Source of the DNA: Bradyrhizobium sp. 1
GTDB taxonomy: Bacteria > Pseudomonadota > Alphaproteobacteria > Rhizobiales > Xanthobacteraceae
Assembly (NCBI RefSeq): GCF_023073315.1
Contig: NZ_JADPJH010000039.1
Span: 188,036-252,035, forward strand
Length of the DNA stretch: 64,000 nucleotides
Reading direction: 5' to 3'
This document shows positions 43,297-54,485 of the stretch, piece by piece. How positions within the stretch are numbered: the first letter of the stretch is position 1; every line of letters begins with the position of its first letter. The position numbers were made by a program, and so were the translations under genes. The notes beneath the pieces were generated by a model. That model saw only the letters and a list, made by a program, of their open reading frames with translations. It did no database searches and was not told the DNA's origin.

Positions 43297-43899
43297 ATGA
43301 CGACAGCCAAAAGATGGACCTCACGACTGCTTGCGATCGCCTTGCCCGCGCTGCTGCTCGCAGCGCCCGCGCAAGCGATCGTGACCGCGGGCACGCCGAC
43401 CGCGCTTCGCAGTGACACAGATGGTGACACTGAGGCGGACCGCCAAGCGGTCAGCCGCGAAATCGAACGATTCCGCAGCTCCTCGATCTCGATCAGCCAG
43501 GCCATGGCGATTGCGGAAGCCCGTCACGCCGGCGCCACGACAGCGGATGTGAGTTTCGACGGCGCTTCGGGCGTACCGGTCTACCGGGTGAAGACCCTGC
43601 ACAACGACCGGATCTGGCGCCACACCATCAATGCCACGACCGGCGAGCTGATCGGCGGTGAAGCCGCCCTCCCCCTTGCCGAGCTCGACGGCGACGATCG
43701 CAGTAATCTCGCAGCGCTCGGTGCGATCAGGCACCGCCTCGCGGATGCTGTGCATGTTGCCGAACGCGCGGCTTCGGGTAAGGCGATCAGCGGTGGCCTC
43801 GTGCGTGAAGGCGGCCGGCTCAATTTCGCGATCGTCGTGATCAGCGGCGACGACCTCAAGGAGGTCATTCTCGAGCCGCCCGGCGCCCGAACGAAATAG
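43297..43899 (+). CDS. Secreted PepSY-domain protein
   Basis: A 200-residue protein with a signal peptide (LLAIALPALLLAAPAQA). A PepSY-type domain (about 60-120) reads SISISQAMAIAEARHAG, then YRVKTLHNDRIWRHTINATT. A second, weaker repeat follows (LGAIRHRLADAVHVAERAAS, LNFAIVVISGDDLKEVILE). PepSY domains are thought to inhibit or modulate periplasmic proteases. GATAC-type repeats upstream suggest control by the neighbouring TetR protein. Confidence 0.8.
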   Translation: MTTAKRWTSRLLAIALPALLLAAPAQAIVTAGTPTALRSDTDGDTEADRQAVSREIERFRSSSISISQAMAIAEARHAGATTADVSFDGASGVPVYRVKTLHNDRIWRHTINATTGELIGGEAALPLAELDGDDRSNLAALGAIRHRLADAVHVAERAASGKAISGGLVREGGRLNFAIVVISGDDLKEVILEPPGARTK

Positions 43900-43964
43900 C
43901 GGCGGCCACAATCCCGCCGAAAAGCCATTGACGGGCGTAAAACTCTCCCGCATAAGTCGCCGCC

Positions 43965-44036
43965 ATGTTCACGACCACCAAACGCACGACCAAAACCACC
44001 ACGGCCTTCGGGGCCCGGGGAGGCGTGCGCGTGTAG
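43965..44036 (+). CDS. Thr/Lys-rich leader peptide for asd attenuation
   Basis: A 23-codon frame starting ATG TTC ACG ACC ACC AAA and ending TAG. Eight codons are Thr and two are Lys, clustered in codons 3-13 (FTTTKRTTKTTT). It is followed by a strong terminator and then asd, which makes aspartate semialdehyde, precursor of Thr, Lys, Met and Ile. That is the layout of a ribosome-stalling leader: shortage of Thr- or Lys-tRNA would stall the ribosome and favour the antiterminator. No strong ribosome site is visible. Confidence 0.72.
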   Translation: MFTTTKRTTKTTTAFGARGGVRV

Positions 44037-44096
44037 TCGTCGACTAAAACGCATCAGCTCTACCGAAGCCCCGCCTTAAAGGTCCGGGGCTTTTTT
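44006..44096 (+). promoter_or_regulatory. Attenuator: terminator with competing antiterminator
   Basis: The terminator is AAGCCCCG (44066-44073) pairing with CGGGGCTT (44085-44092), then TTTT. The upstream CTTCGG (44006-44011), inside the last third of the leader frame, is exactly complementary to CCGAAG (44063-44068), which includes the first three bases of the terminator stem; two more pairs are possible past a bulged C. The two pairings exclude each other, as in trp- and thr-type attenuators. Confidence 0.72.
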
Positions 44097-44139
44097 GTTG
44101 TCTAAATCTCAGCTCAACCGAAATGGAATGGAGGACACA

Positions 44140-45165
44140 GTGAGTAACGATCCCGTCGTCGCGATTGTCGGCGTCACCGGTGCGGTGGGCGCCGAATTCA
44201 TCGCCACCATGGACAAGCGCGGCTTTCGCGTCGGCAAGCTCAAGGCGCTCGCCAGCGCCCGTTCGGCCGGCAAGACGGTATCATTCCGCGGCAAGGACGT
44301 CGTCATCGAGGAGCTGACCGAGCGCGCCTTCGAGGGCGTCGACATCGCGCTGTTCTCCGCGGGCGGCAGCATCTCGAAGAAGTTCGCACCGATCGCGGTC
44401 AAGGCCGGCGCGGTCGTGGTCGACAACTCGTCCGCCTTCCGGATGGATCCGAACGTGCCGCTGGTGATCCCCGAGGTCAACGGCAACCGCATCTGCGACC
44501 ACAAGGGCATCATCGCCAACCCGAACTGCGCCGCGATCACCGCACTGGTGCCGCTCTGGCCGATCCACCAGAACAACCGCATCAAGCGCGTGATCATCTC
44601 GACCTACCAGGCGGCCTCCGGCGCCGGCGCCGCCGCGATGGAGGAGCTCGTCGAGTCCACCCGCGCCAATCTCAACGGGCAGGTCTATACGCCCAAGGTG
44701 ATGCCGCACCCCTACGCCTTCAATCTCTTCAACCACAACACCGCGGTCGATCCGGAGACCGGCTACAACGACGAAGAGACCAAGGTCATCAAGGAGACCC
44801 GAAAGATTTTCGAGGACGAGAAGATCGCGATCGGCGTGACCTGCGTCCGCGTGCCGGTGCTGCGCGCGCATTGCGAAGCCATCACCTTCGAATGCGAGAA
44901 GCCGATCACCGAGGACCAGGTCCGCGCCATCATGGCGCAGGCCCCGGGCGTGAAGGTCGTCGACGACCGCGTGAAGAACTACTTCCCGATGCCGATTGAC
45001 GCCTCGGGCCAGGACGACGTGCTGGTCGGCCGCATCCGCAAGGACCTCAGCGATCCCTCCGGGCATTCGATCTCGATGTTCGTGGCGGCGGATCAGCTGC
45101 TCAAGGGGGCCGCGCTCAACGCGATCCAGATCGCAGAGCTCTTGCCGCAGCGCGTGATGGCGTAA
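44140..45165 (+). CDS. asd: Aspartate-semialdehyde dehydrogenase
   Basis: A 341-residue enzyme that reduces aspartyl phosphate to aspartate semialdehyde with NADPH, the shared step to Lys, Met, Thr and Ile. It has VAIVGVTGAVGAEFIATM (dinucleotide site), SAGGSISKKFAP, catalytic Cys in IANPNCAAITALVPL, and the His region VPVLRAHCEAITFECE. I chose GTG 44140 because GGAGG lies six bases upstream (44129-44133). ATG 44128 has no ribosome site, and the first ATG region overlaps the terminator. The preceding leader peptide and attenuator indicate control by Thr/Lys supply. Confidence 0.93.
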   Translation: MSNDPVVAIVGVTGAVGAEFIATMDKRGFRVGKLKALASARSAGKTVSFRGKDVVIEELTERAFEGVDIALFSAGGSISKKFAPIAVKAGAVVVDNSSAFRMDPNVPLVIPEVNGNRICDHKGIIANPNCAAITALVPLWPIHQNNRIKRVIISTYQAASGAGAAAMEELVESTRANLNGQVYTPKVMPHPYAFNLFNHNTAVDPETGYNDEETKVIKETRKIFEDEKIAIGVTCVRVPVLRAHCEAITFECEKPITEDQVRAIMAQAPGVKVVDDRVKNYFPMPIDASGQDDVLVGRIRKDLSDPSGHSISMFVAADQLLKGAALNAIQIAELLPQRVMA

Positions 45166-45242
45166 CCAAGACAGCGTGGGGTGGGTGACGCCGACGGAAT
45201 GCGCTTCGCGCAACCGCAGGCATGACCCGCCCTAAGCGCTGG

Positions 45243-45470
45243 CTATTTCGTAGTCTGTTCCTTGAAGTCCCAAGGACGTTTGCCGTTGGAGTCCCGGTCC
45301 CAGGCCCGTGCCTGCGGACCATCTCTCTCTTCGGCCTTCTCCTTGGCCCGACCAGCCTTGATCTGGTCGCGCACTGACAGTTCCACTTTCGGAACCGCTG
45401 CGTCGGGGGCGGTCTGGGCCATGCAAGGATGGCAGATCATGATCAAAACGACGAAGAGGACTGGTTTCAT
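45243..45470 (-). CDS. Small secreted charged protein
   Basis: A 75-residue protein with a signal peptide (MKPVLFVVLIMICHPCMAQ) and a charged helical mature part (SVRDQIKAGRAKEKAEERDG) ending with WDFKEQTTK. AGGA lies just ahead of the ATG. It is convergent with asd. Function unknown. Confidence 0.6.
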   Translation of the reverse strand: MKPVLFVVLIMICHPCMAQTAPDAAVPKVELSVRDQIKAGRAKEKAEERDGPQARAWDRDSNGKRPWDFKEQTTK

Positions 45471-45541
45471 TCCTGCTTGTAGCACGCGCGGGATGTGGCG
45501 TCCGATTTAGTTTGCAGCGCAGCAAACCAAGGAATGGGACG

Positions 45542-46633
45542 TTACCGACCGGGAGGGTCGCCTATTTCGCCCGCAAACAGCAGGCACGCGTCGCCATAGG
45601 AGTAAAACCGGTAGGCGTTCGCGATCGCATGCGCGTAGGCCTGCTGCATCGTCTCGAGTCCCGAGAATGCCGATACCAGCATGAACAGCGTCGACTTCGG
45701 CAAATGGAAATTGGTCATCAGGATATCGACGGCGCGGAAGCGATAGCCGGGGGTGATGAAGATCGAGGTCTCGGCCGTGAACGGCTGAATGGTGCCGTCC
45801 TCGCTGGCAGCGCTTTCGAGTAGCCGCAATGACGTGGTGCCGACGGCGATGATGCGGCCACCGTTCTTGCGAGCGGTGTTGAGCCGCTCCGCCGTCTCGG
45901 CCGAGATCGTGCCCCACTCGGCATGCATCTTGTGGCCCTCGGTGTCATCGACCTTCACCGGCAGGAACGTCCCTGCCCCGACATGCAGCGTGACGCGGTT
46001 GATGCCGACGCCGCGCGCGCGCAACGCCTGCTCCAGCGCTGGCGTGAAATGCAGCCCCGCGGTGGGCGCGGCAACCGCGCCTTCGTTGGCTGCGAACATG
46101 GTCTGGTAGTCGGCGAGGTCCTGATCGTCAGGCGTGCGCTTGGAGGCGATATAGGGCGGCAGCGGCGGGCTGCCGAGATCGGCGATGGCCTGGTCGAGCG
46201 CCGGACCGTGGAACGAGAACGACAGCGTCACCTCGCCCTCGGTGCCCTTGGCCTCGACCTCGGCGTCGAGATGGCCGAGCAGGCAGACCTTGCCTTCGTT
46301 ACCGAAGCGGATGCGATCGCCGGCTGTGAGCTTCTTCGCGGGCTTCACCAGCGCCTGCCAGCGCGAGCCGTCGAGGCGCTTGATCAGCGTCGCCTCGATC
46401 TTCGGCTCGGTCTCGCGGCCGATGCGGCGGCCCTTGAGTTGTGCCGCAATCACCTTGGTGTCGTTGACGACGAGCTGATCACCTTGCTTCAGCCATTGCG
46501 GCAGCTCGGCAATGGTCTGGTCGCGCAACGCGCCGCCCTCCACGACCAGCATTTTTGCGGAGTCGCGCGGGTGCGCGGGGCGCAATGCGATGCGCTCGGC
46601 AGGCAGGTCGAAATCGAAGAGGTCGGTGCGCAC
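45542..46633 (-). CDS. queA: S-adenosylmethionine:tRNA ribosyltransferase-isomerase
   Basis: A 363-residue enzyme that transfers and rearranges ribose from SAM onto preQ1-tRNA to form epoxyqueuosine. It has LFDFDLPAERIALRPAHPRD at the N-terminus, GAVAAPTAGLHFTPALEQAL, VGAGTFLPVKVDD and NFHLPKSTLFMLVSAFSG. The start is a GTG at 46633. It lies downstream of coaD and two cyclophilin genes on the same strand, a usual alphaproteobacterial order. tgt, normally next, is separated here by asd, the PepSY/TetR/patatin genes. Confidence 0.95.
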   Translation of the reverse strand: MRTDLFDFDLPAERIALRPAHPRDSAKMLVVEGGALRDQTIAELPQWLKQGDQLVVNDTKVIAAQLKGRRIGRETEPKIEATLIKRLDGSRWQALVKPAKKLTAGDRIRFGNEGKVCLLGHLDAEVEAKGTEGEVTLSFSFHGPALDQAIADLGSPPLPPYIASKRTPDDQDLADYQTMFAANEGAVAAPTAGLHFTPALEQALRARGVGINRVTLHVGAGTFLPVKVDDTEGHKMHAEWGTISAETAERLNTARKNGGRIIAVGTTSLRLLESAASEDGTIQPFTAETSIFITPGYRFRAVDILMTNFHLPKSTLFMLVSAFSGLETMQQAYAHAIANAYRFYSYGDACLLFAGEIGDPPGR

Positions 46634-46681
46634 GTTTGATACCTTGTCGCGCCCCGCCGAAGCGGGGCACGATCGCAGGCG

Positions 46682-47146
46682 TTACTCGGCGTCCGCGGCC
46701 ATCCGCGCCTTGACGATCTTGTCGGGGTTTTGGACCGGCTCGCCGCGCTTGATCTTGTCGACGTTCTCCATGCCCTCGGTGACCTTGCCCCACACCGTGT
46801 ACTGGTTATCCAGGAAGCGGGCGTCGTCGAACACGATGAAGAACTGGCTGTCGCCGGAATCGGGGCTCGCCGCGCGGGCCATCGAGGTGACGCCGCGCAC
46901 ATGCGGCTCCTTGTTGAACTCGGCCTTCAGCTTCTTGCCGGAACCGCCGGTGCCGGTGCCCTGCGGGCAGCCGGTCTGCGCCATGAAGCCGTCGATCACG
47001 CGGTGGAACACGATGCCGTCGTAGAAGCCTTCGCGAACCAGCTCCTTGATGCGCGCGACATGGCCGGGCGCGAGGTCGGGGCGCATCTCGATGGTGACGG
47101 GGCCCTGCGTGGTCTCGAGGATCAGGGTGTTTTCGGTGGCGCTCAT
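46682..47146 (-). CDS. ppiB: Cytoplasmic peptidyl-prolyl cis-trans isomerase (cyclophilin)
   Basis: A 154-residue cyclophilin without signal peptide. The catalytic region is DGIVFHRVIDGFMAQTGCPQ with Arg in FHR, followed by SQFFIVFDDARFLDNQYTVW. It speeds proline isomerisation in folding proteins. Its start overlaps the stop of the upstream TonB-C-like gene by four bases (ATGA), and a paralogue with signal peptide lies two genes upstream. Confidence 0.93.
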   Translation of the reverse strand: MSATENTLILETTQGPVTIEMRPDLAPGHVARIKELVREGFYDGIVFHRVIDGFMAQTGCPQGTGTGGSGKKLKAEFNKEPHVRGVTSMARAASPDSGDSQFFIVFDDARFLDNQYTVWGKVTEGMENVDKIKRGEPVQNPDKIVKARMAADAE

Positions 47147-47553
47147 GCTGGTCTCTCTTGCGTTGGAGGTGAAGTTTTGCGGCTGCGGAACTGGATCGCG
47201 AATGGACGCCCTGCGGCGGCGCCGGCCATTGCATCGGTAAATGGCAACGGCGTGCAGCGTTGCAACGCCTCCATCACCGCGATCCGGTATTGCAGCCGGT
47301 CATTGTCGGAGGCCTCCGCGGATTCATAGGAAATCCTCGGATGGCCCAAAATGTTTCCGGACCGGTTAAAGCTCACGACGACGGTGATGTCGAGTGGGCG
47401 AGCCTTGCTGGCCGGCGGCGGCTTCCAGCAGGTGCGCAAGTGCTGGAAGATGTCCTGGATGGTGTTAACCCGCGCATCTTCGGCGGTCGCACCGGAGATG
47501 CCAAGCAGCAGCACCGCGGCAGCCAGCAAAAGCCTGTTGCCGCAGCGCGCCAT
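47143..47553 (-). CDS. Secreted protein with TonB/TolA C-terminal-like domain
   Basis: A 136-residue protein with a signal peptide (RLLLAAAVLLLGISGATA). The domain starts TCWKPPPASKARPLDITVVV and includes FNRSGNILGHPRISY and MEALQRCTPLPF, the strand-helix-strand pattern of TolA/TonB C-termini. Two Cys may pair. It lies between the two cyclophilin genes and is coupled to ppiB by an ATGA overlap. A role in envelope assembly is inferred. Confidence 0.72.
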   Translation of the reverse strand: MARCGNRLLLAAAVLLLGISGATAEDARVNTIQDIFQHLRTCWKPPPASKARPLDITVVVSFNRSGNILGHPRISYESAEASDNDRLQYRIAVMEALQRCTPLPFTDAMAGAAAGRPFAIQFRSRKTSPPTQERPA

Positions 47554-47561
47554 GGTCCATC

Positions 47562-48137
47562 CTACTTGATGTCGGAGGCGACCTGGACCTTCACCATCTT
47601 GTCGGGATCGGTAACCGCGCCGCCAGCCGAGCCGGGGGGTGCCTTCTTCAGCTTGTCGACGACGTCCATGCCCTGCACGACCTCGCCGATCACGGTGTAC
47701 TGGTTATCGAGGCTGCCGCCGTCGGCGAACATGATGAAGAACTGCGAGTTGGCGGTGTCCACGCTGTCGCCGCGCCGGGCCATGCCGACGATGCCGCGCG
47801 CAAAATGCACCTTGGAGAATTCCTGCTTCAGGTTCGGGTATTTCGAACCGCCGGTGCCGTTGAATTTCTCGCCGTCGCCGGTCTGCGCCATGAAGCCGTC
47901 CATCACGCGGTGGAACGGCACGTTGTTGTAATAGCCCTCGCGCGCGAGCTGCTTGAGGCGTTCGGCGTGCTGCGGCGCCAGATCAGTGCGCAGCTTGATG
48001 ACGATGCGGCCCTTGGTGGTGTCGATGACGAGCGCGTTGGCCTTGTCGAGGTTCGCCGGCAGTTGCTGCGCGACCGCCGGGATTGCGCTGAAGAGCGCGG
48101 CAAAAATCGTGGCAAGAATTGCGAGACGACGGATCAT
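47562..48137 (-). CDS. Periplasmic peptidyl-prolyl cis-trans isomerase (cyclophilin)
   Basis: A 191-residue cyclophilin with a signal peptide (AILATIFAALFSAIPAVAQQ). The catalytic strand reads NNVPFHRVMDGFMAQTGDGE and NSQFFIMFADGGSLDNQYTV. Export indicates periplasmic folding work, in contrast to ppiB. It lies nine bases from the upstream end of the TonB-C-like gene in the same operon. Confidence 0.92.
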   Translation of the reverse strand: MIRRLAILATIFAALFSAIPAVAQQLPANLDKANALVIDTTKGRIVIKLRTDLAPQHAERLKQLAREGYYNNVPFHRVMDGFMAQTGDGEKFNGTGGSKYPNLKQEFSKVHFARGIVGMARRGDSVDTANSQFFIMFADGGSLDNQYTVIGEVVQGMDVVDKLKKAPPGSAGGAVTDPDKMVKVQVASDIK

Positions 48138-48175
48138 GAGAACTCCGGATCAGGTGAGATTAAGGAAGCGCGCCG

Positions 48176-48673
48176 TTATCCGGCGAATTTGGCCTTGAGC
48201 AGGCTGGCTACGAGCGGCGGCACGAAGGTCGAGACATCTCCGCCCATCCCTGCGATCTGGCGCACCAAAGTGGCGGTGATCGGGCGGACCATGGGAGAAG
48301 CCGGCAGAAACACCGTGTGCACCTCCGGCGCCATGGCCTCGTTCATGCCGGCAAGCTGCATCTCGTAGTCGAGGTCAGTGCCGTCGCGGAGGCCGCGAAT
48401 CATGATGGTCGCGCCATGCTTCTGTGCGGCGGTCACGGACAGATCGTCAAACGTCACAGCTTCCAGCGCACAGCCGGCCTGGGCCGCCACCGGCCCGCAG
48501 ACGTCCAGAAGCATCTTCAGCCGCTCCTCGGTTGAGAACAGCGGCTTCTTGCCGGGATGGACGCCGATCGCGACCACCAGCCTGTCGCACAGGGGAACGG
48601 CATGCCGGACGACGTCCAGATGGCCGTTGGTGATGGGGTCGAAGGAACCCGGATAAAAGGCAATGCGCGGCAT
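48176..48673 (-). CDS. coaD: Phosphopantetheine adenylyltransferase
   Basis: A 165-residue enzyme of coenzyme A synthesis. The nucleotide-binding motif is FYPGSFDPITNGHLDVVRHA and the substrate loop MIRGLRDGTDLDYEMQLAGM. The C-terminal SPMVRPITATLVRQIAGMGG carries the second signature. It adenylates 4'-phosphopantetheine. It heads the coaD-cyclophilin-cyclophilin-queA group. gyrA, its usual upstream neighbour, is separated by kup and small genes. Confidence 0.95.
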   Translation of the reverse strand: MPRIAFYPGSFDPITNGHLDVVRHAVPLCDRLVVAIGVHPGKKPLFSTEERLKMLLDVCGPVAAQAGCALEAVTFDDLSVTAAQKHGATIMIRGLRDGTDLDYEMQLAGMNEAMAPEVHTVFLPASPMVRPITATLVRQIAGMGGDVSTFVPPLVASLLKAKFAG

Positions 48674-48773
48674 GGCCTCCTCCTACCGCGCCCGGCCCGG
48701 CCCGGCAAGCCGGGCAGGTTCCTTGTCAGTTTCTTGCCGGTTTTTCCGCCGATCCCTGTCGGAAACCGCCGGA

Positions 48774-48804
48774 TTGTTTCGTCCTCGGGGCAGCCACGAA
48801 ACAA
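48774..48804. promoter_or_regulatory. Inverted repeat in the coaD / 48934 intergenic region
   Basis: TTGTTTCGT (48774-48782) and ACGAAACAA (48796-48804) are exact reverse complements with a 13-base spacer, in the divergent promoter region. It could be an operator or an RNA hairpin in the coaD leader. Confidence 0.4.
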
Positions 48805-48933
48805 AACGGACCGCGAACGAAACCATTTCCCGTATCCGCGAAGACGTCCGGAAACTGGCCATGGTTACTAATCTGCCCAACGAACGACGGGCCGCACACT
48901 GGGCGTAGCGGCCGCATCCACAGGGGACCGTCA

Positions 48934-49194
48934 ATGATCAAGGCTCTTTCAGCGATCGCAATCGCTGCGTGTGTTGCTACTGCCCTCACCCTCCTGCCGG
49001 GCTTTGCACCGACCGTCGAAGCCAGCGTGCCGCAGCCGCTCGCCAAGGCCGACCGTCTCGACATCAGGACCATTGGCAAGGACTGCTCGCAGCAGGCCTG
49101 GCCGAATTTCGAAGCGTCCTGCCTGCGCCGTGCCGGCACCAAGACCAACGCTATCCGCGAGGCACGCCTCGTGACCGCCGACCGCACGCCATAG
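48934..49194 (+). CDS. Small secreted protein with two Cys
   Basis: An 86-residue protein with a signal peptide (IKALSAIAIAACVATALTLL). Its mature part contains DIRTIGKDCSQQAWPNFEAS and CLRRAGTKTNAIREARLVTA. This Cys-rich short motif resembles small bradyrhizobial exported proteins of unknown function. It is followed by a short tandem-repeat region. Confidence 0.66.
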   Translation: MIKALSAIAIAACVATALTLLPGFAPTVEASVPQPLAKADRLDIRTIGKDCSQQAWPNFEASCLRRAGTKTNAIREARLVTADRTP

Positions 49195-49200
49195 GTTCTG

Positions 49201-49365
49201 TCAGTTTCGCGTCAGGTACTTCCCGATATAAACTCCAAGACAAACCCCCAAGACAAAACCCCAAGACAACCCCCCAAAGACAAAACCGATGGATATTTGC
49301 GACGTCCCGTCGCAGACTGCGTGATGCTCGCGCCCGTCGGAATGGCCCGGCGGGCGCGATCCCAT
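49201..49365 (-). CDS. Possible 54-residue membrane peptide encoded over tandem repeats
   Basis: An ATG at 49363-49365 opens a frame ending with a hydrophobic, Gly-rich segment (GFVFGGLSWGFVLGVCLGVY) and a basic end, the shape of a small membrane peptide. The hydrophobic part is encoded by four imperfect copies of CCCAAGACAAA, so it may be an accident of the repeat. No ribosome site is obvious. Confidence 0.3.
   Translation of the reverse strand: MGSRPPGHSDGREHHAVCDGTSQISIGFVFGGLSWGFVLGVCLGVYIGKYLTRN
49234..49286. repeat. Short tandem repeat
   Basis: Four imperfect copies of a unit of 12 to 14 bases close to CCCCAAGACAAA, between the small secreted protein gene and kup. Copy number could vary between strains. 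Confidence 0.6.
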
Positions 49366-49378
49366 CGGGGGGTTACCT

Positions 49379-51289
49379 TTGTCCAGTACGCCCGCAGTTG
49401 CCTCCGGCCATCCCCCTAATCCGCTGCCAATTGCCATGACCATGGGCGCCCTCGGGGTGGTCTATGGCGATATCGGCACCAGCCCCCTCTACGCCCTCAA
49501 GGAAGCCGCCAAGGCGGCCGCCCATGGTGCGACAGTCACTCCCGAAGCTGTCCTGGGCGTTGCCTCGCTGATCCTCTGGGCCCTGCTGCTGATCATCTCG
49601 CTGAAATACGCGCTGCTGATCCTGCGCGCGGACAACCGCGGCGAAGGCGGCATCGTCGCGTTGCTGGCGCTGCTGCATGCCCGTCACGCCCAACCCGGCA
49701 CCTGGCGCGCGCATCTCCTTGTCGTCGGCCTCATCGGCGCCGCCCTGCTCTATGGCGACGGCGCGATCACGCCCGCGATCTCGGTGCTCTCAGCCATCGA
49801 AGGCTTGAAGGTCGACGCGCCCTCGCTTGCGCCGGTTGTCGTGCCCATCACCGTCGCGATCCTGATCGGGCTGTTCATGATCCAGAAGCAGGGCACCGGC
49901 TTCATCGGCCGCATCTTCGGACCGGTGATGCTGGCCTGGTTCGCCGTGCTCGCCGCGCTCGGCATCCACGGCATCGTCAAGGCGCCGGCGGTGCTGGCCG
50001 CGCTCAGTCCGCTCTATGCCTTCGATTTCCTGATCCATCAGGATTTCCACGTCTCCTTCGCGATCCTCGGCGCGGCGTTCCTGGCGGTAACCGGCGGCGA
50101 AGCCATGTATGCCGACATGGGGCATTTCGGTCGCCTGCCGATCCGGCTCGCCTGGTTCGCCATCTGCCTGCCCGCGCTGGTGCTGAACTATTTTGGCCAG
50201 GCCGCGCTCCTGATCACCGATCCCAGCATGATCGAGAATCCCTTCTTCCAGCTTTGCCCTGACGTCCTGCATTATCCGCTGGTCGCGTTCTCGGCGGTCG
50301 CAACCGTGATCGCCTCGCAGGCGATCATCTCCGGCGTGTTCTCGCTGACGCAGCAGTCGATCCAGCTCGGCTTCCTGCCGCGCATGCAGATCCGCCACAC
50401 CCAGAGCGACGCGATGGGCCAGATCTACGTGCCGCTGGTGAACTGGCTGCTCGCCGCCGCAACCCTCGGCGCAGTCTTGAGCTTCGGCACCTCGGAAGCA
50501 TTGGCCGGCGCCTACGGCATCGCGGTGTCGCTGCTGATGGCGATCACAACGTTGCTCGCCGCACTGGTCGCAATCCAGTGGGGCTATTCGCCGTGGCTCG
50601 TGGTTGCCGTCAACGGCTTCTTCTTCGTGATCGACGTGATCTTCTTCGCGGCCAATTCGATCAAGCTGTTCGAAGGCGGCTGGTTTCCGCTGCTGCTCGC
50701 GGCCCTCGTCGCCTTCATGATGATGACCTGGCGCAGCGGCGTGAAGCTGGTCGAGGCCGCACGCGGCAAGCTGCGGCAGCCCGAGGAGGATCTGATCGAG
50801 ACTGCAGTGAACAAGTGCAGCGCCAGGCTGCCGGGCACCGCAGTGTTCCTGGCGTCGGCGCCGAACGGCGTGCCGCTGGCGCTGACGCAGTTCGTCAAGC
50901 ACAACCACGTCTTGCACGAGCGCATCATCCTCGTCACCGTGCTGATCGAGGAATCCCCGCACATCACCGAGACGGACCGCGCCGAGGTGATCGAGATCAT
51001 CACCGGCATCACCCGCGTGGTCCTGCATTACGGCTTCATGCAGAACCCGACGATCTATGAGGGACTGACGCTCGCCTGCCGCCAGGGCAAGCTGCCCGGC
51101 ATAGACCTCTCCGACATCACCTATTATGTCGGCCGCGAGACCATCATCCCGAGCGAGGACGTCCCGGGCATGTGGGTCTGGCGCGAAGGCCTGTTCGCCT
51201 TCCTCCAGCGCAACGCCGAACGCTCCGCCGCGTTCTTCGGCGTGCCGACCAAGCAGGTGGTGGAGTTCGGGACGGAGCTGGAGATTTAG
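49379..51289 (+). CDS. kup: Kup-type potassium uptake protein
   Basis: A 636-residue membrane protein of the KUP/HAK/KT family, matching the usual length. The first helix region is MTMGALGVVYGDIGTSPLYA, with the strictly conserved GDIGTSPLY. ADNRGEGGIVALLAL follows, then about twelve membrane segments and a soluble C-terminal domain. It imports K+ with protons. The frame starts with TTG 49379 (SSTPAVASGHPP); ATG 49436 is the alternative and begins at the conserved region. Bradyrhizobial genomes often carry several kup copies. Confidence 0.93.
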   Translation: MSSTPAVASGHPPNPLPIAMTMGALGVVYGDIGTSPLYALKEAAKAAAHGATVTPEAVLGVASLILWALLLIISLKYALLILRADNRGEGGIVALLALLHARHAQPGTWRAHLLVVGLIGAALLYGDGAITPAISVLSAIEGLKVDAPSLAPVVVPITVAILIGLFMIQKQGTGFIGRIFGPVMLAWFAVLAALGIHGIVKAPAVLAALSPLYAFDFLIHQDFHVSFAILGAAFLAVTGGEAMYADMGHFGRLPIRLAWFAICLPALVLNYFGQAALLITDPSMIENPFFQLCPDVLHYPLVAFSAVATVIASQAIISGVFSLTQQSIQLGFLPRMQIRHTQSDAMGQIYVPLVNWLLAAATLGAVLSFGTSEALAGAYGIAVSLLMAITTLLAALVAIQWGYSPWLVVAVNGFFFVIDVIFFAANSIKLFEGGWFPLLLAALVAFMMMTWRSGVKLVEAARGKLRQPEEDLIETAVNKCSARLPGTAVFLASAPNGVPLALTQFVKHNHVLHERIILVTVLIEESPHITETDRAEVIEIITGITRVVLHYGFMQNPTIYEGLTLACRQGKLPGIDLSDITYYVGRETIIPSEDVPGMWVWREGLFAFLQRNAERSAAFFGVPTKQVVEFGTELEI

Positions 51290-51339
51290 CGGGCCGCAAT
51301 GACCGCGCAACAATTTCGGTTCGTCGCCGCGGACGCGGG

Positions 51340-51421
51340 GACCCATAGCCACAGGGAGTAATTTGGCGAAGACCCAAGGCCACAAATCTCGCGCTACAAC
51401 ATCTCCGTGTGGCTATAGATC
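51340..51421. repeat. Interspersed palindromic repeat downstream of kup and gyrA
   Basis: GACCCATAGCCACAGGGAG (51340-51358) pairs with the reverse complement of 51403-51421 at 16 of 19 positions. A second hairpin, CCCGGATC...GTCCGGGA, adjoins it to about 51450. It lies between the convergent 3' ends of kup and gyrA. The look is that of a repeat family found many times in Bradyrhizobium genomes. Confidence 0.6.
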
Positions 51422-51487
51422 CCGGATCTGCGCTTCGCTTGTCCGGGACGACAGTGGAGTGGCACGCGAGCGCCACAGGGCTCCGTG

Positions 51488-54235
<2,748 letters not shown>

Positions 54236-54485
54236 GGGGGAATCCGGTGAGTTTTTGTCTGGGAATCATATAGCGCATCACCCCCCTGATAACCACCCTT
54301 GCAAGCCCTAGGGAAGCGCTTTTTCCGACTGTTTTTCCAACAACTTAAGGCCCCGCGAGCGGCGTTTTGGAAGGACCCGGAAGGGGCCTTCCAAAATTGC
54401 CTTGGACGCCCGGTCAATCGCGCGGCGAATGCTCTCGTCAGCCCGCTTGCCGTGGCTCAATCCGAGCTCACCCCAAACATGAAGC

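Noticed and set aside
45507..45917. Open frame of 136 residues on the minus strand within queA
   Set aside because: It is in another frame of queA, without ribosome site or domain.
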